Position numbers and translations under genes: made by a program. A stretch of 34,375 nt of DNA, taken from NCBI GenBank assembly GCA_019648995.1, contig BLXT01005251.1, positions 1,878,281-1,912,655 on the forward strand. The letters are read 5' to 3'. Below, piece by piece: positions 12,401 through 24,400 of this stretch (within the stretch, counting starts at the first letter, position 1; each line of letters begins with the position of its first letter). Origin of the DNA: Plakobranchus ocellatus (Eukaryota > Mollusca > Gastropoda > Plakobranchidae). The notes under the pieces are model-generated. The model did no database searches and was not told the DNA's origin. It saw nothing but the letters and a program-made list of their open reading frames with translations.

Positions 12401-15400
12401 TCCTTAGAAAAAAGAAAGATTGTAAAATAATTGCTGCATTCATTCAGTACCTGATTAAAAGCCTTTTTATGATTTATTAGTAGGAGTCTTGATGGCTGCT
12501 AGGAGTAGTGAATTTATCCTGAGATTTTCTGCCAAGGGTTCTATCTTACTACCAGTTCCCATCCTTATAGGGACCAAACAGCCAAAGTCTTGAAAGTTGT
12601 TAAAAGGGCCATATGGCCCAAGCATCTCCTTAAATGTCTTGCTTATTTATTATAAAACTTACTTCTTGCTTTTCTCTTTGTTTGATTCATGTTGGTGGGT
12701 TTTTTTAATAGTTAAAATTTTTTTTTTATTTTATATTTCACTCCTTTTGGGTCTGATCTTTCTCTTCATTTTAATGATTTTTGTATTTTGCGTTTTCAAA
12801 TTGTATGTTTACATTTATATTAATTTCAAATTAAAAAAAAAAAAAAACCAAACTAATGTACTTTGGTTTTTGTTTTCATTTATCAACAGTTCACAGACAA
12901 GCTGGAAGACATGCTAGAGAATTTAACCACCACTGCAGAGAATGTGAAAAACTCTGAGGATATCTCGGCCCATCCAGACAAAATCAGGGAACAGTTGGAG
13001 GAGAATAAGGTCTTAATCTGGATGGAATCTAGTGCTCTAATATTCAGGCTTTTGTCAAAATTTGTGTGAAAGGACCTGCCTACTCATACTGAAATTAAGT
13101 TCAAGGAATAAAAAAAAATAAATATAAAAAGTAGATACATTGGCTGAGATAACTTACACTATGAATTTTGTACAAGTCATATCAATAAACTGTGTATAAT
13201 ATGAATAAAGTTAAAAAGATTAATAGGCTTTGTTATGTTACCCAAGATTCTGTCTGGCTAAATTTTGATTGAAGCCTGTGTTTTAAATGATGGTCATCCC
13301 TTCTTCTTGTGTTACTTTGTTAATGCACAATTGTGAAGAAATTATATTCGTATAAATGAAACATATATTTGATATGACTAAGAGAACTGAAGTGTTGGAA
13401 AGGCATATTGTCTGCTTCGATATAAGTTCAAGCTAATAGGTCTGTGCAATTTAAATTTGAAAAAAAAAAAATGATTTTTTTTAATAGTCTTAGGACTGAG
13501 AAAAGACTTAATTGAGAATTTGACAGACAATATAACAATGCTTGAAGGCTACACTCAATATGTTCTGAAATTGGAAAAGCTTAGCAGGACAGCATGAGCT
13601 TTGTAGTAAACACAAAAGTGGGGGTGCGTGTTTTTGATACTTTTGTGAAATGAAGTATTGTCATTTGTGATGTTATTTTTGCATTAATCAACTTGAAATG
13701 TAAGCTACAGTAAAACAGTGTTTCAACAAAAGTTTTTACCATTGTTTGGTCAGACCGTGGAAGAAGACATGCAGATGAGAGCCTCCGCCCTGGAGTCTGT
13801 GAGAGAAGCAGCAGAGGAGCTGATCAGGCAGGCAGGAGATGCATCAGACCCAGCTGTCAGAGGTATGACTCACTGCTGCTTGTGCTACAGATTGTTCTCT
13901 CATTGAATGATTAGCCTAGAACATAAATCTGGTATAAATTACCTTGGTCAGTCTGTGTGAGGTTTTAGTGGTTTTACATATTGTAAGTACTATAGTCACC
14001 TGTATTGTTCATAACAGATCCTAAGGAATGCCTCAGACTTAAGTTGCAGTGTGTTGCTAATAGTGTGAATATTTTTCGTATTAGTTTTCACTCAAGGCAT
14101 TTTTTTTGGTGAGGGTGGGGGGAGATTTTCTCAATCATTTAAATGAAACAATAATCCGAAGAACAAGTACTGCAACCAAAGGTTTAATACCTGAATATAT
14201 TTAAGAACGTATCTTTCATTCTGTGGATACACATGTTTATCATCTCTTATTGACAAACACAGATGTGCGTCAGAAGCTTGAAGAGCTGACCCGCCTCTAT
14301 AGTGACATTCAGAATAACTGCAGTGACCGCCAGCGAGAACTGGAAGACACCCTTGGAGTGGCAGAAAAGTTCTGGGAGGATCTGAACTCGCTGACCAGCA
14401 GCATCAAGGAGCTGCAGGAGACTCTGTCATCACAAGACAGGCCTGCCCTTGAGCCAGAGGCCATCAGAGAACAGCAGGAAGAGCTGGAGGTGGGAGCAAG
14501 GAAATTGTTGAGAAACATTTCTTGTTTTGAAAATACATGTACAGGTTTTTCTAAAGCAATATATACGCTAAACATATACCAAACATTGGTAGGCATGAAA
14601 AACGTGGAATATCGGCTGTGAATAATTTTGAAATGGTTTTCTCACCTTATAGTATTTTGAGAGTGTTTGTGTGGCTTGGAATCTTGATGGAATGAATAAA
14701 TAAAGCTTATGCAGATGATGAAAGGTATTCTACATGTGTAGTGTTCATGATCGGTAACATAAATGCTGAATCATTTAAAATTGATAGAAAACAGAGCATG
14801 TTTATTCTGGAGTTTTTGAATAGGGCAATTTTTTTTAACACATCTGGGCTGATGGCATTGTTATATGTTAGGCAAGTAGGAACACTTTTTAGTATCAGCT
14901 GTTTCCTTTCATTTTTTGAAGTGGTGAAGCAGTTGCCAATAAGATTTTTTATACATCCATATGAAACAACAGCAAATAATACAGTTTTGATGTTTTCATT
15001 TATCATAAACTTCATCAACAAAGGACTGTAATTATTGCTATTTGTGATCTTCTGCAGGCCATAAGAGAAGATCTAGTAACATCCCAGGCAGACTTGGAAG
15101 ACCTACAGCAGACAGGAGGGCAGCTCATTTCTTTGGTTGGCGACTCGGAGAAACCTGAGGTGAAGAAAAACCTTGATGATACAGAGACAACCCTGGGAGA
15201 GATTAATCAGAAGGTAAGAAATGTGGCACTTCTTGGTTTACACTACCCATGTTCCTGGTACCAAGGGCTTAACCATCATGGCCACTCATTATTTAACTAT
15301 TATTAACTTGTGATAATGTAATAATAAATGGGCAACATCACCACTAAGGAAGCACTACAAACAATATAAAATCGAGGATCCAAAGGATGCAATAGCAACT

Positions 15401-18400
15401 GAATTAATATATAAAGGAAAGACAAAGTAAACAGTTGCCATCTAGATATTATATAAAATTATTAAACTTCTATCTGGATAAACTTTTGATGTTTTCTTTA
15501 CTACTTTGATTTACTTTGTGCCTACTGTTTAATGCTATATGTACTATGTAGTTGGCAACTGTTTACCCTGTCTTAACTAAATGACAGTGAAGGATTAATG
15601 GTGGATTGGGCAGTCCAATAATCTATAGCTCAATCTTTCCATGTGATAATGTAAAAACGGGCAAAAATAAAGGTTAAAAAAATGGAAAAAAAAACTAAAG
15701 AATTAATGAAAAGGGTGTGTAATTTTTATTACAACGTTGCTTATTTTGTGTCTAGCTTGAGAGTGAAGATTTTCAAGAATCTCTTTTGTTCAATGATCTG
15801 ACTTGTATGATTTATAGGTGACTGATTTTCCTTGCTTTTCCTTCTCAGGTTGACAAGCGCAGCAAAGATCTGGATGCTGCTTTGGACAAGGCTATCACCT
15901 TTCAGGAGGAGCTGCAGAAGCTGTTGGTGTGGCTTCAGACCCAGGAAGATACTCTCCGTGACATGGAGCCCATCGCTTCCGACTTTGAAACAATCAAATC
16001 TCAGTGGAACGATATCAAGGTGACAAGCAATCTGTGTTTTATGCAGTGCGATGTTAATTATGGCTCTAAACTCTATTGGATTGAACATATTCTTTGAGGG
16101 GTTTTAAAATTTATAATCATTTTCTCTTTTTTGGTGCTAATTCAATTATTTTCTTTTTTCTTTTTTTGTATTTTAAACTGATAATGTAGAAAGAGCACAA
16201 ATTAAGTAAAGATTTGGCCAAGAAAAAAAGGCATGGGCTTTGAATAAAAATGTTCTTTTTGATTTCATAACAATTTTCTTTGAAAATGCTGATTTCATCT
16301 AAAGACTTTTAGATGGATTTAAATTGCAAAATATTTGAATGCACAAATTCTTATTTATTTATTTTTATTTTTATTTTTTAAAATTAATTTAAAAGGTCTT
16401 CAAAGGCATTGTGGACCCAAAACATGTAGCAGTGGAAGCCCTGAACCAGCAAGCCTCCGAGATGGCCCGTGACTTCTCGCCGGAGCAAGCAGCTGTGGTT
16501 AAGGAGCCAGTGGCCGAGGTGAACCAAAGGTGGGATGGACTGCAGGCTGGCATCAGTGAGAGACAGGTGAGTAAGGAGAGAAATGAGTCAAAGCACAGGA
16601 GAATCATGTGATCATTGATATCATTGAGTCAGATGGCTTGTAGTAACAAAAAAATCAACAAAGGTGTCAGTAGATAGTTATGTTTTTTTTTAGTCTGCTT
16701 ATGAATTCCTTGACTAATGAATGAAGAAATACCAACTTTTTGTTGAGGGTAGTATTATGCTTTTTTTTACCATAGTGATTAATAATTATGTGATGGGAAA
16801 ATCAACAAAGTTGTGTGCAGATAGAAATCAAATGTAGGAGTAAAGTTATCTGTTTTTTCTCCTGTGCAGAATATCTTACTGATATCTTGCTTTTTTCTGG
16901 CTCTCAGCAATTAAATACCAACTTTTTGCTGTATCAGCATTTTATCTTAGTTATCTGCATGTAAAAATAGATAATGTTCCTAGACAAAGAGTTTCAACAT
17001 TATGACAATTCTGATCTGCCTGTGATCTCCAGCGAGACATACAATTGGCCCTCCTGAACCTGGGCCAGTTTGACCAAGCATACAAAGATTTCAGAGGCTG
17101 GCTGCAGACAACAGATGTAACTCTGGAAGAGCTGGAGCCTGTCTTTGGGGATCCCAAGATTGTAGAGGTGGAGCTGGCAAAGCTCAGAGTAAGTGTGTTT
17201 TCAATATCGTGTTGATGCCATATTTTTCTCCTCTTAGTTGTAGCAGAAATGATAAGGATGGTGATGAGGTTAGAATTTCACAGGACCTTTTTTTGGCAGT
17301 TTTTTTTTTTCTGGCCTTCAAAGAACAAAAGTGAGATGCCTTTTTTTTTTTTTTTTTATTTTTTTTTAATTATTTTTGAAAGTTTAACACTGCTCTATAT
17401 TTAGCACTGTACTTGAAAATGTCTTCAAGGCTCATAAAGGTAAAAATCATTGCATCCTTGAATAGTAATACTATAAAAGACCTTTCAAACAGCAACCAAA
17501 TTGCACTATGATTTTCAATGGCTTTTAAGTGTCTCTCTTATGTTTTTATCTTGAAATCAGTGTTATTCTTACAGCTCCTTTTCTGTTTAAACAGATTGTA
17601 AACAACGACATCGCTGCTCATGAAGAGAACCTTGACTTGCTGCAAGATGAATGTGCTCGCCTTGTCGCACAGGAGAAGTCTTCACCTGAGGCCAGCCGGT
17701 TGCGCCGAAAGATGGATGACCTTCAATCTGATTTTGACAAACTTAAGGGCAAGGCAGCAAAAAGGCAAACACAGCTTGAAGATGCACATAGAGAGGTGAG
17801 AAAAATCCTAGAGTTAAACCCATCATCAATAGGAGGTTTAATCTCTTATGCCTTGGCAAAAGTGAAGGTTGCAAGGAAAGCAATGGAAAACTGTCTTTAC
17901 AGTGCTCTGTACTTAATGTGTTTTTCTTGCATGCCTCCAAAAGTAATGGCACATATAAAAAATATTAAACACTGGAATATGAATAAGTTTTAGCAGTTTA
18001 TTCTTTTTAGAACAAATTTCAATTGAAAGTTGCATCTTTACTTTTTTAGTTAGTTCTGGCATTTCGGTCTACCTGCAGTGTGCCCTTGCTTGAGTAATAT
18101 AGTGGAAATGTTGAAAAGGAAGGTCATTTCTTAATGCTAAAGCTGTATCTTCTTCTCTATTGTTCTTGAATATTAGCCTTTTGCGATATCTGTAAGCTGA
18201 TTGCCTTTGCATAATCTGTGGAAGATTGAGGTTTCTTGTGCCCAGATCTTGTTTCAGAATTCTGCAGATGCTATCCCTGTACTCATACTCACACAAAATG
18301 TGTTTTGTGTTGAGGCATATATTGAGACATAAACATAGAAATTCCCAATTACTGTTGCGCATTTGCCATGGTCTGATAAATGTTTAAACAAAATCCTCAG

Positions 18401-21400
18401 GCCCGTGGTTTTACGGAGGAGCTTCAAGACATAATGGTGAAGATAAATGACCTGGAGAGCCTGATGATCACCTCCCAGCCCGTTGGAGGTTTGCCTGAAA
18501 CTGCCAAGGAGCAGCTAGATAAATTTATGGTAGGTTTTGTCCTTCAATTTAATGAGCATCTACATTACTGGTGGATGCTTTTCCTTCTACAAATTTTTTT
18601 TGAATAATTCTCTATTTATTTCAACAATTTTTCCATTTGAATCATGCCACATCTTTTTTTCCCATTTCTGTCACCAGTCATGATCATTGTTAGTTAATTT
18701 TTGCCTTATTAAAAGATAGATAAATAAAAAAAAAATCTTTTTCTTGCCAATACCTTGTATTGTTTTATTCAGACATGTCCTTCCTTTCTCTCCCCCCTTT
18801 CCCCAGGATGTGTATGCAGATATAGAGCGGCAGGAGCCTGGTGTAGGGAGCCTGGAGCTCATGTCCAACAAACTGGCAGCCAAGAGCCACGGGGCTCCTG
18901 CAGCCAGCATAAGACACAACATGACCGCTCTGAGGCAGCGCTGGGACCATGTCAAGAACAGGGCAGCTGACAGAAAAGTAAGGCAGAACTGGTATTTCAT
19001 ATGGCTTTTTAAATTTTTTTTCTGAATAAAGAACAGGTAGAAAATGAAAATGAATAATAAGGACACTGCAAGACCAATACTTTTCAGTTTGATTTTCATC
19101 TATGATTTTCTATAAGTAAACTTGTTTGTTTATGTATTATGTGAAGCATAATTATGGATGTTCAACATCAGGGCTGTGTTAACTTACAAAAACATATTTT
19201 TAGGATGTATGTCACAGATACTTTTAAAACAATTGACTAACTTTATGTCATTATTGCAGAAAAAGCTAGAGGATGCAGTAGGGCTGGCTGGAAACTTCCA
19301 TGGAGAACTGAACAAGTTCATTGGTTGGTTAACTGACACAGAGAAGACCCTGAACAACCTGCAGCCAGTTAGTCGTCTGGTAGACCGCGTCACCAAACAG
19401 ATTGAAGACCACAGGGTGAGAGCTGACCGTTGATGTGACATTTTAACCCTATAATTGTAATGCTTTAGCTGCACCATTTCAATTTGTGAAATTTACGATT
19501 TCTCTCAATGTTTTCATAGTATTACATTGAGTTTATCTTAAAAGTTAAAATCTGTGGTTCTGAAAGCTTAATCTGCAAAATTTCTGATGTTTCTCTCAGT
19601 TCCAATAATAATATTTTGACTTTGGTTTTGTCCATTGTGCCTTTCTTCTCAATTGAAAAATACAATATAAGAGAAAGAAATTATGGATTTTTGATTATAG
19701 AGTCAATTAGTGTTTGTATTTTCATTGATTTAGACCTTTGAACTCTCTTCCCTTCAGGTTTTGCAAAAGGATGTGAGTGGACATCGTGAGCAAATGTTTG
19801 CCCTGGACAAAATGGGCACCCACCTGAAGTATTTCAGCCAGAAACAGGATGTGATCCTCATCAAAAACTTGCTGTCCAGTGTGCAGCATCGCTGGGAGAA
19901 GATTGTCTCACGCAGTGCAGAGAGGACCAGGCATCTGGAAAGAGGTTACAAGGAGGCCAAACAGGTGAGGCAGTACAAAAGGATGGCCTGTTCACTCTCA
20001 GTAGTTGCTACATCAATTTTTTTTGATTGCTTCATTATTATTTTTTTTTTCTATGGGAACAGGAAAGGCTTATTTGGCTAGCAACCAGTGCAAATAAACT
20101 GTTCTTTTACCAAGTTTCCAGTGAAGAAAATTGCATAAAACTAGCTTGGTTATTTAGGGAGATCTTAAGTTTTATGTTTCCTATTAAAAATCCACTACAA
20201 TTCACCTGTCTCAAAAATTTAATTCTCACATTTGGCTCACTAGAAATGGTCTAGAGGTATTTGCTTGAGGTCGCTTTTTGTTAGTGTCATCGACTCTTCT
20301 TGTAATTTTTTTAATCTCTGTTGTGATTAAGCATCATTTTTATTCTGAACATTTTGAAATTATGACATGAAGTTTTTCAAAAGTTACTATTTTATTTTCT
20401 GTTATCTCTAATAACAATTTATAAAAGACTGACAAAATGCAGTGAACAGTGCAATTTAATGCTTATAGTTTCTCCAGTGCAAACTACTAGATATAGTGGT
20501 TAGAAATTGATGTGAAATGGTTTTCACTGCTTTTTATGCAGCTAGTAGTATGTGCTTTGTTTGTTTGTTGTGTGTATGGGGAGGGGGGTACGCAGGTGCA
20601 GGCTGGTGATATAATCAGTTCATCATTGGGGGATTTTAATTATAATGAAATTTTAAGAAGGTAACATGTGTATATTTCCTTATTCTATTTAGTCTTGTGG
20701 ATTTAAACAGTGTATCATTTATGTTTTGTAGTTCTATGATTCCTGGAAAGACCTGATGCAGTGGCTGACAGAAGCTGGGAAGGCTCTGGACTCTGAAAAC
20801 ACCATCAGCAATGAGCCTCCTAAGATCAAGGAACAGATGGCTAGACATAAGGTTGGTGTGCAGATGTGCACTGGGCTGTTAATAGGGATTCTGATACAGA
20901 ACAGATAAATAGACACAAAGCCTATGTGGGGCCACACAATGTACCTATTGTGCTGAATGTATCTCATGCTATTTAGTTGAAATCTTAATAATGAATTTTC
21001 AGTATAAATAATTAGATTCTATTTGCAGGTTATGTTGTCTTTGTTTGAATCATTGTGCTAAGTGACATTCGTAGACAGTTGAAACATAATTTGCAATGCT
21101 AAGGAGTTGAAGTTAAACTAGCTTCTCCCTAATTTTCTTGTATATAAGAGAGAACTATAGTGTTGAGCAGACTCAATCTCTCCATCATGTGCTGCTCTCA
21201 AGTTGCACTTTAACCTGGACTATCAGTGCACTGATGACTTTGCTTGTTCAGGAATCGGCTAGGGTCTTATATCTTCTCTTCACCAGGCCTCTCAGCCCAG
21301 TAGGGCTAGAAGTTTGAGATCACCACTGGCTCTTAGTATCATTTACAAACAAACCGATTTAAATTATTCGCACTTGGATAATAATGTGAAGGAAAGAGAG

Positions 21401-24400
21401 TTGCCATTAACCATTTTTCCTTTATTTTAGTGTATTTGTATTTTCTTCTGTGCATTAGATAATTTTACTTAGATTTTAGGTGGGCAAAGGTCTTATTTTG
21501 CATTCTTTTCAAGCTCTAACAAATTTGCCCAGTATTTAACAAAAACCAGGACCAACCAATGTTGCTTCAGTTATTTATATTTATCCATTTAATGTAACTT
21601 TGGTAACAGGAGTTCCAGAGGCATTTAGGAGCTAAGCAACCAGTGTATGATGGAATCACACGAGCAGGAAGTACTCTGCAGACTCGCTGCCCCAGTGATG
21701 ACCGGCCAGCCATTAACTCCTTGCTCAGTGACCTCAAAAACAGGTGGAACACTGTCTGTGGCAAATCTGTTGACAGGTGAGATGTCTTTTTCTTTTGAAT
21801 ATTCTCCTTTTTTTTTTTTTATTCAAAGTTTTCGCATTTAGGAATATGCTTGCTCTTTGTTGTCTATTTTATAGAAAACATGCTTTTTTTTTTCTTTGAG
21901 GAAACAAGTTTTATAGCTTTCTTTGTGGCTTGTTTACATTTTTATTTAGTATGAAATAAAGGTACATGCCAGAAAATTATTTTAGCTCTTTCTTTTTACT
22001 TTTTGGTTAAGTTGGAAATGGAATGACAAAAATCAGCAAATGATTTTAATTTTCTATTTTTTTCTGTAAATTTTTATTAAACTGGGAATGGAATAACATG
22101 GATCCGTAAATAGTTTTAGCATTTTATCTTTTCTGTCATTCTCTCTCTCCCGTCACCAGGCAGCGCAAGCTGGAGGAGGGCCTTCTTTTCACAGGCCAAT
22201 TTAACGAGGCTCTGCAGGCCCTGCTTGACTGGCTTGCCAAGATGGAACCAGGCCTTGCTGACGACACACCAGTGCATGGAGACCTTGAGACTGTCAATGG
22301 ATTCTTGGAGGCTCACAAGGTATTTGACACACATCAGTGCAATAATCTGATTGACTTTTTAAACATAAATGTTTCTATTGTTTGCATGCATTAGAATTAC
22401 TTGTATTTGTAATTGCCAACCTTATAATTTTCGAGTTAGTTTCTGCGCTTTTTACAACTTTTTTTTTTAAACCAAAATAAGTTTTTACAATTTTATACAA
22501 TCCCTCGCAAGCTGTGAGAGATGATTCATCACAGACAACTTCTTAATTATTTTGCTTAATTTATTCCATTATTGGCCATTGAGTCTGTTTTCTCTTATGC
22601 AATTTAGAATGAACATTTTTCATCCTGTGAACTTGTGCTTCTGTGATCTGCAGGCTTTCCAGCAGGAGTTGGGTGCTCGCGCCACCACAGTCCAGTTTGT
22701 GCGCAAATCTGCCAAGGAGCTGATTGAGAAGTCCACAGAGGACATGTCTCACGTCCAGTCTCAGCTGCTGGAGCTGTCCTCGCTGTGGGATCGAACCTGT
22801 AAACTCAGTGTCAGCAAGCAGGAGAGGCTGGAGCAGGCACACAGGCTGGTGAGTCAACTCACTGACTGACTGAATCAGATATCTGTAAAAAAGTCTCTAT
22901 ACCAATCCTAGGGAGTCAGATGTTGTATGTGGCACATTGGAGGAAAAAAAAAAATAATTCATTTCTTTGTCATTATTTTCATTGCATCTTTCAAAAGTTA
23001 GAAATAAAACTTCAAAATACCTTGGCACAGAATCAGTACATTTGAATACAGTTTTCACCATTGGAAAGCTCATGATGTGTAGTCACAGCATGATACTTTA
23101 AAATAATATTACAAATGCAGGCAGCAACTCAGGATTGGTGACAAGACAAATGGTCGAGAGAAATTGATTGTCAAAAGTCATTTTTTGCCAACACTATGCA
23201 GTTGCTGATCAAAAAGGACTGCTTAGAATGAGAAGATCTATGACTACTTAATGTCCATGTAACTGTCTGATTTTAGCCTTTTAGATGCCCGCATAATTTA
23301 TGGTTTTAATTTTTACACTAAAATTACTCAAGGTTAAGAAGGGTATATTCATTTACAAAGTGGCTTTTATTTTTTACCCCTGTTTTGTCTTGGGTGAAGT
23401 GTAATATGTCAAAGATAATTGAATATCAGGAATATTTTTGTCACAGTTTGAGCCATAAACATACTTTTTTTTACATAGTTTAAAGAGACTATTTACTCTT
23501 TTATTAGCCAAACTCAAATCTATAGGCTGAAAAAAAAAAAAAAAAAACTGAAAAAAGCACAGATTAAGCTGTGAACTTATTCCTTTGGTCATTGTTTGGT
23601 TGTTTAGTCGTTAATATTAAAGAGGCTGACGGCACTTTTTTTTTCCCTCACTCAACACAAATGTATAGGCTGAGGAGTTTCAGAAGAAGGCACAAGGTCT
23701 CCTGGACTGGCTTGGAGANNNNNNNNNNNNNNNNNNNNNNNNNNNNNNNNNNNNNNNNNNNNNNNNNNNNNNNNNNNNNNNNNNNNNNNNNNNNNNNNNN
23801 NNNNNNNNNNNNNNNNNNNNNNNNNNNNNNNNNNNNNNNNNNNNNNNNNNNNNNNNNNNNNNNNNNNNNNNNNNNNNNNNNNNNNNNNNNNNNNNNNNNN
23901 NNNNNNNNNNNNNNNNNNNNNNNNNNNNNNNCACAAATGTATAGGCTGAGGAGTTTCAGAAGAAGGCACAAGGTCTCCTGGACTGGCTTGGAGATACAGA
24001 AAGGCAGCTGAGATTCAAGGGTGTATTGCCTGATGAGGAGGCTGTTATCATTCAGCAGATAGAGGACCATAAGGTTTGGCTGACACACCAGATCTTTTTC
24101 TTCACATTAAAAACAAAACTAAAAAAAAGTTTACTCTGTATACATAGGCCTTAGGTTCTACATACGTTAATAATTTGAAAATCTGTTGCTTATCGCCAAT
24201 GAAAAATCACCTTTGCTTTTTGCAAAAGAAAGTGTATTTTCATAATTTCTTTATATTTGTAGAGGTGGGCATTTGGAGCAGCCTTTAAGGAGAATTCACC
24301 TTATCAGGATTGCAGCCCTTTCAGTATTGGAACTATTTTTAAAGCAAGAACTCTGCGCTCACTATGATCATATATATCTGTGGTACAGTGCACTACATGC

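Larger units (their letters stand above)
11397..17594. other. Introns 14-22 (coding exons excluded)
   Basis: Intron spans 11397-12080, 12288-12889, 13010-13753, 13863-14262, 14490-15057, 15214-15848, 16020-16395, 16567-17032 and 17189-17594. The MITE-like element in intron 19 is the only structured element I see; the rest is AT-rich sequence with homopolymer runs. Confidence 0.8.

Noticed and set aside
12597..12889. Open frame upstream of exon 16
   Set aside because: Poly(T)-derived Phe/Leu/Ile peptide; it is the pyrimidine-rich intron end before the acceptor at 12889.
23669..23718. Separate extra exon left of the gap
   Set aside because: Exact copy of the start of exon 32 reaching the gap edge; best explained as an unmerged contig overlap.
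23648..24088. Large open frames through the N run
   Set aside because: They exist only because N bases are translated as X; they carry no information.
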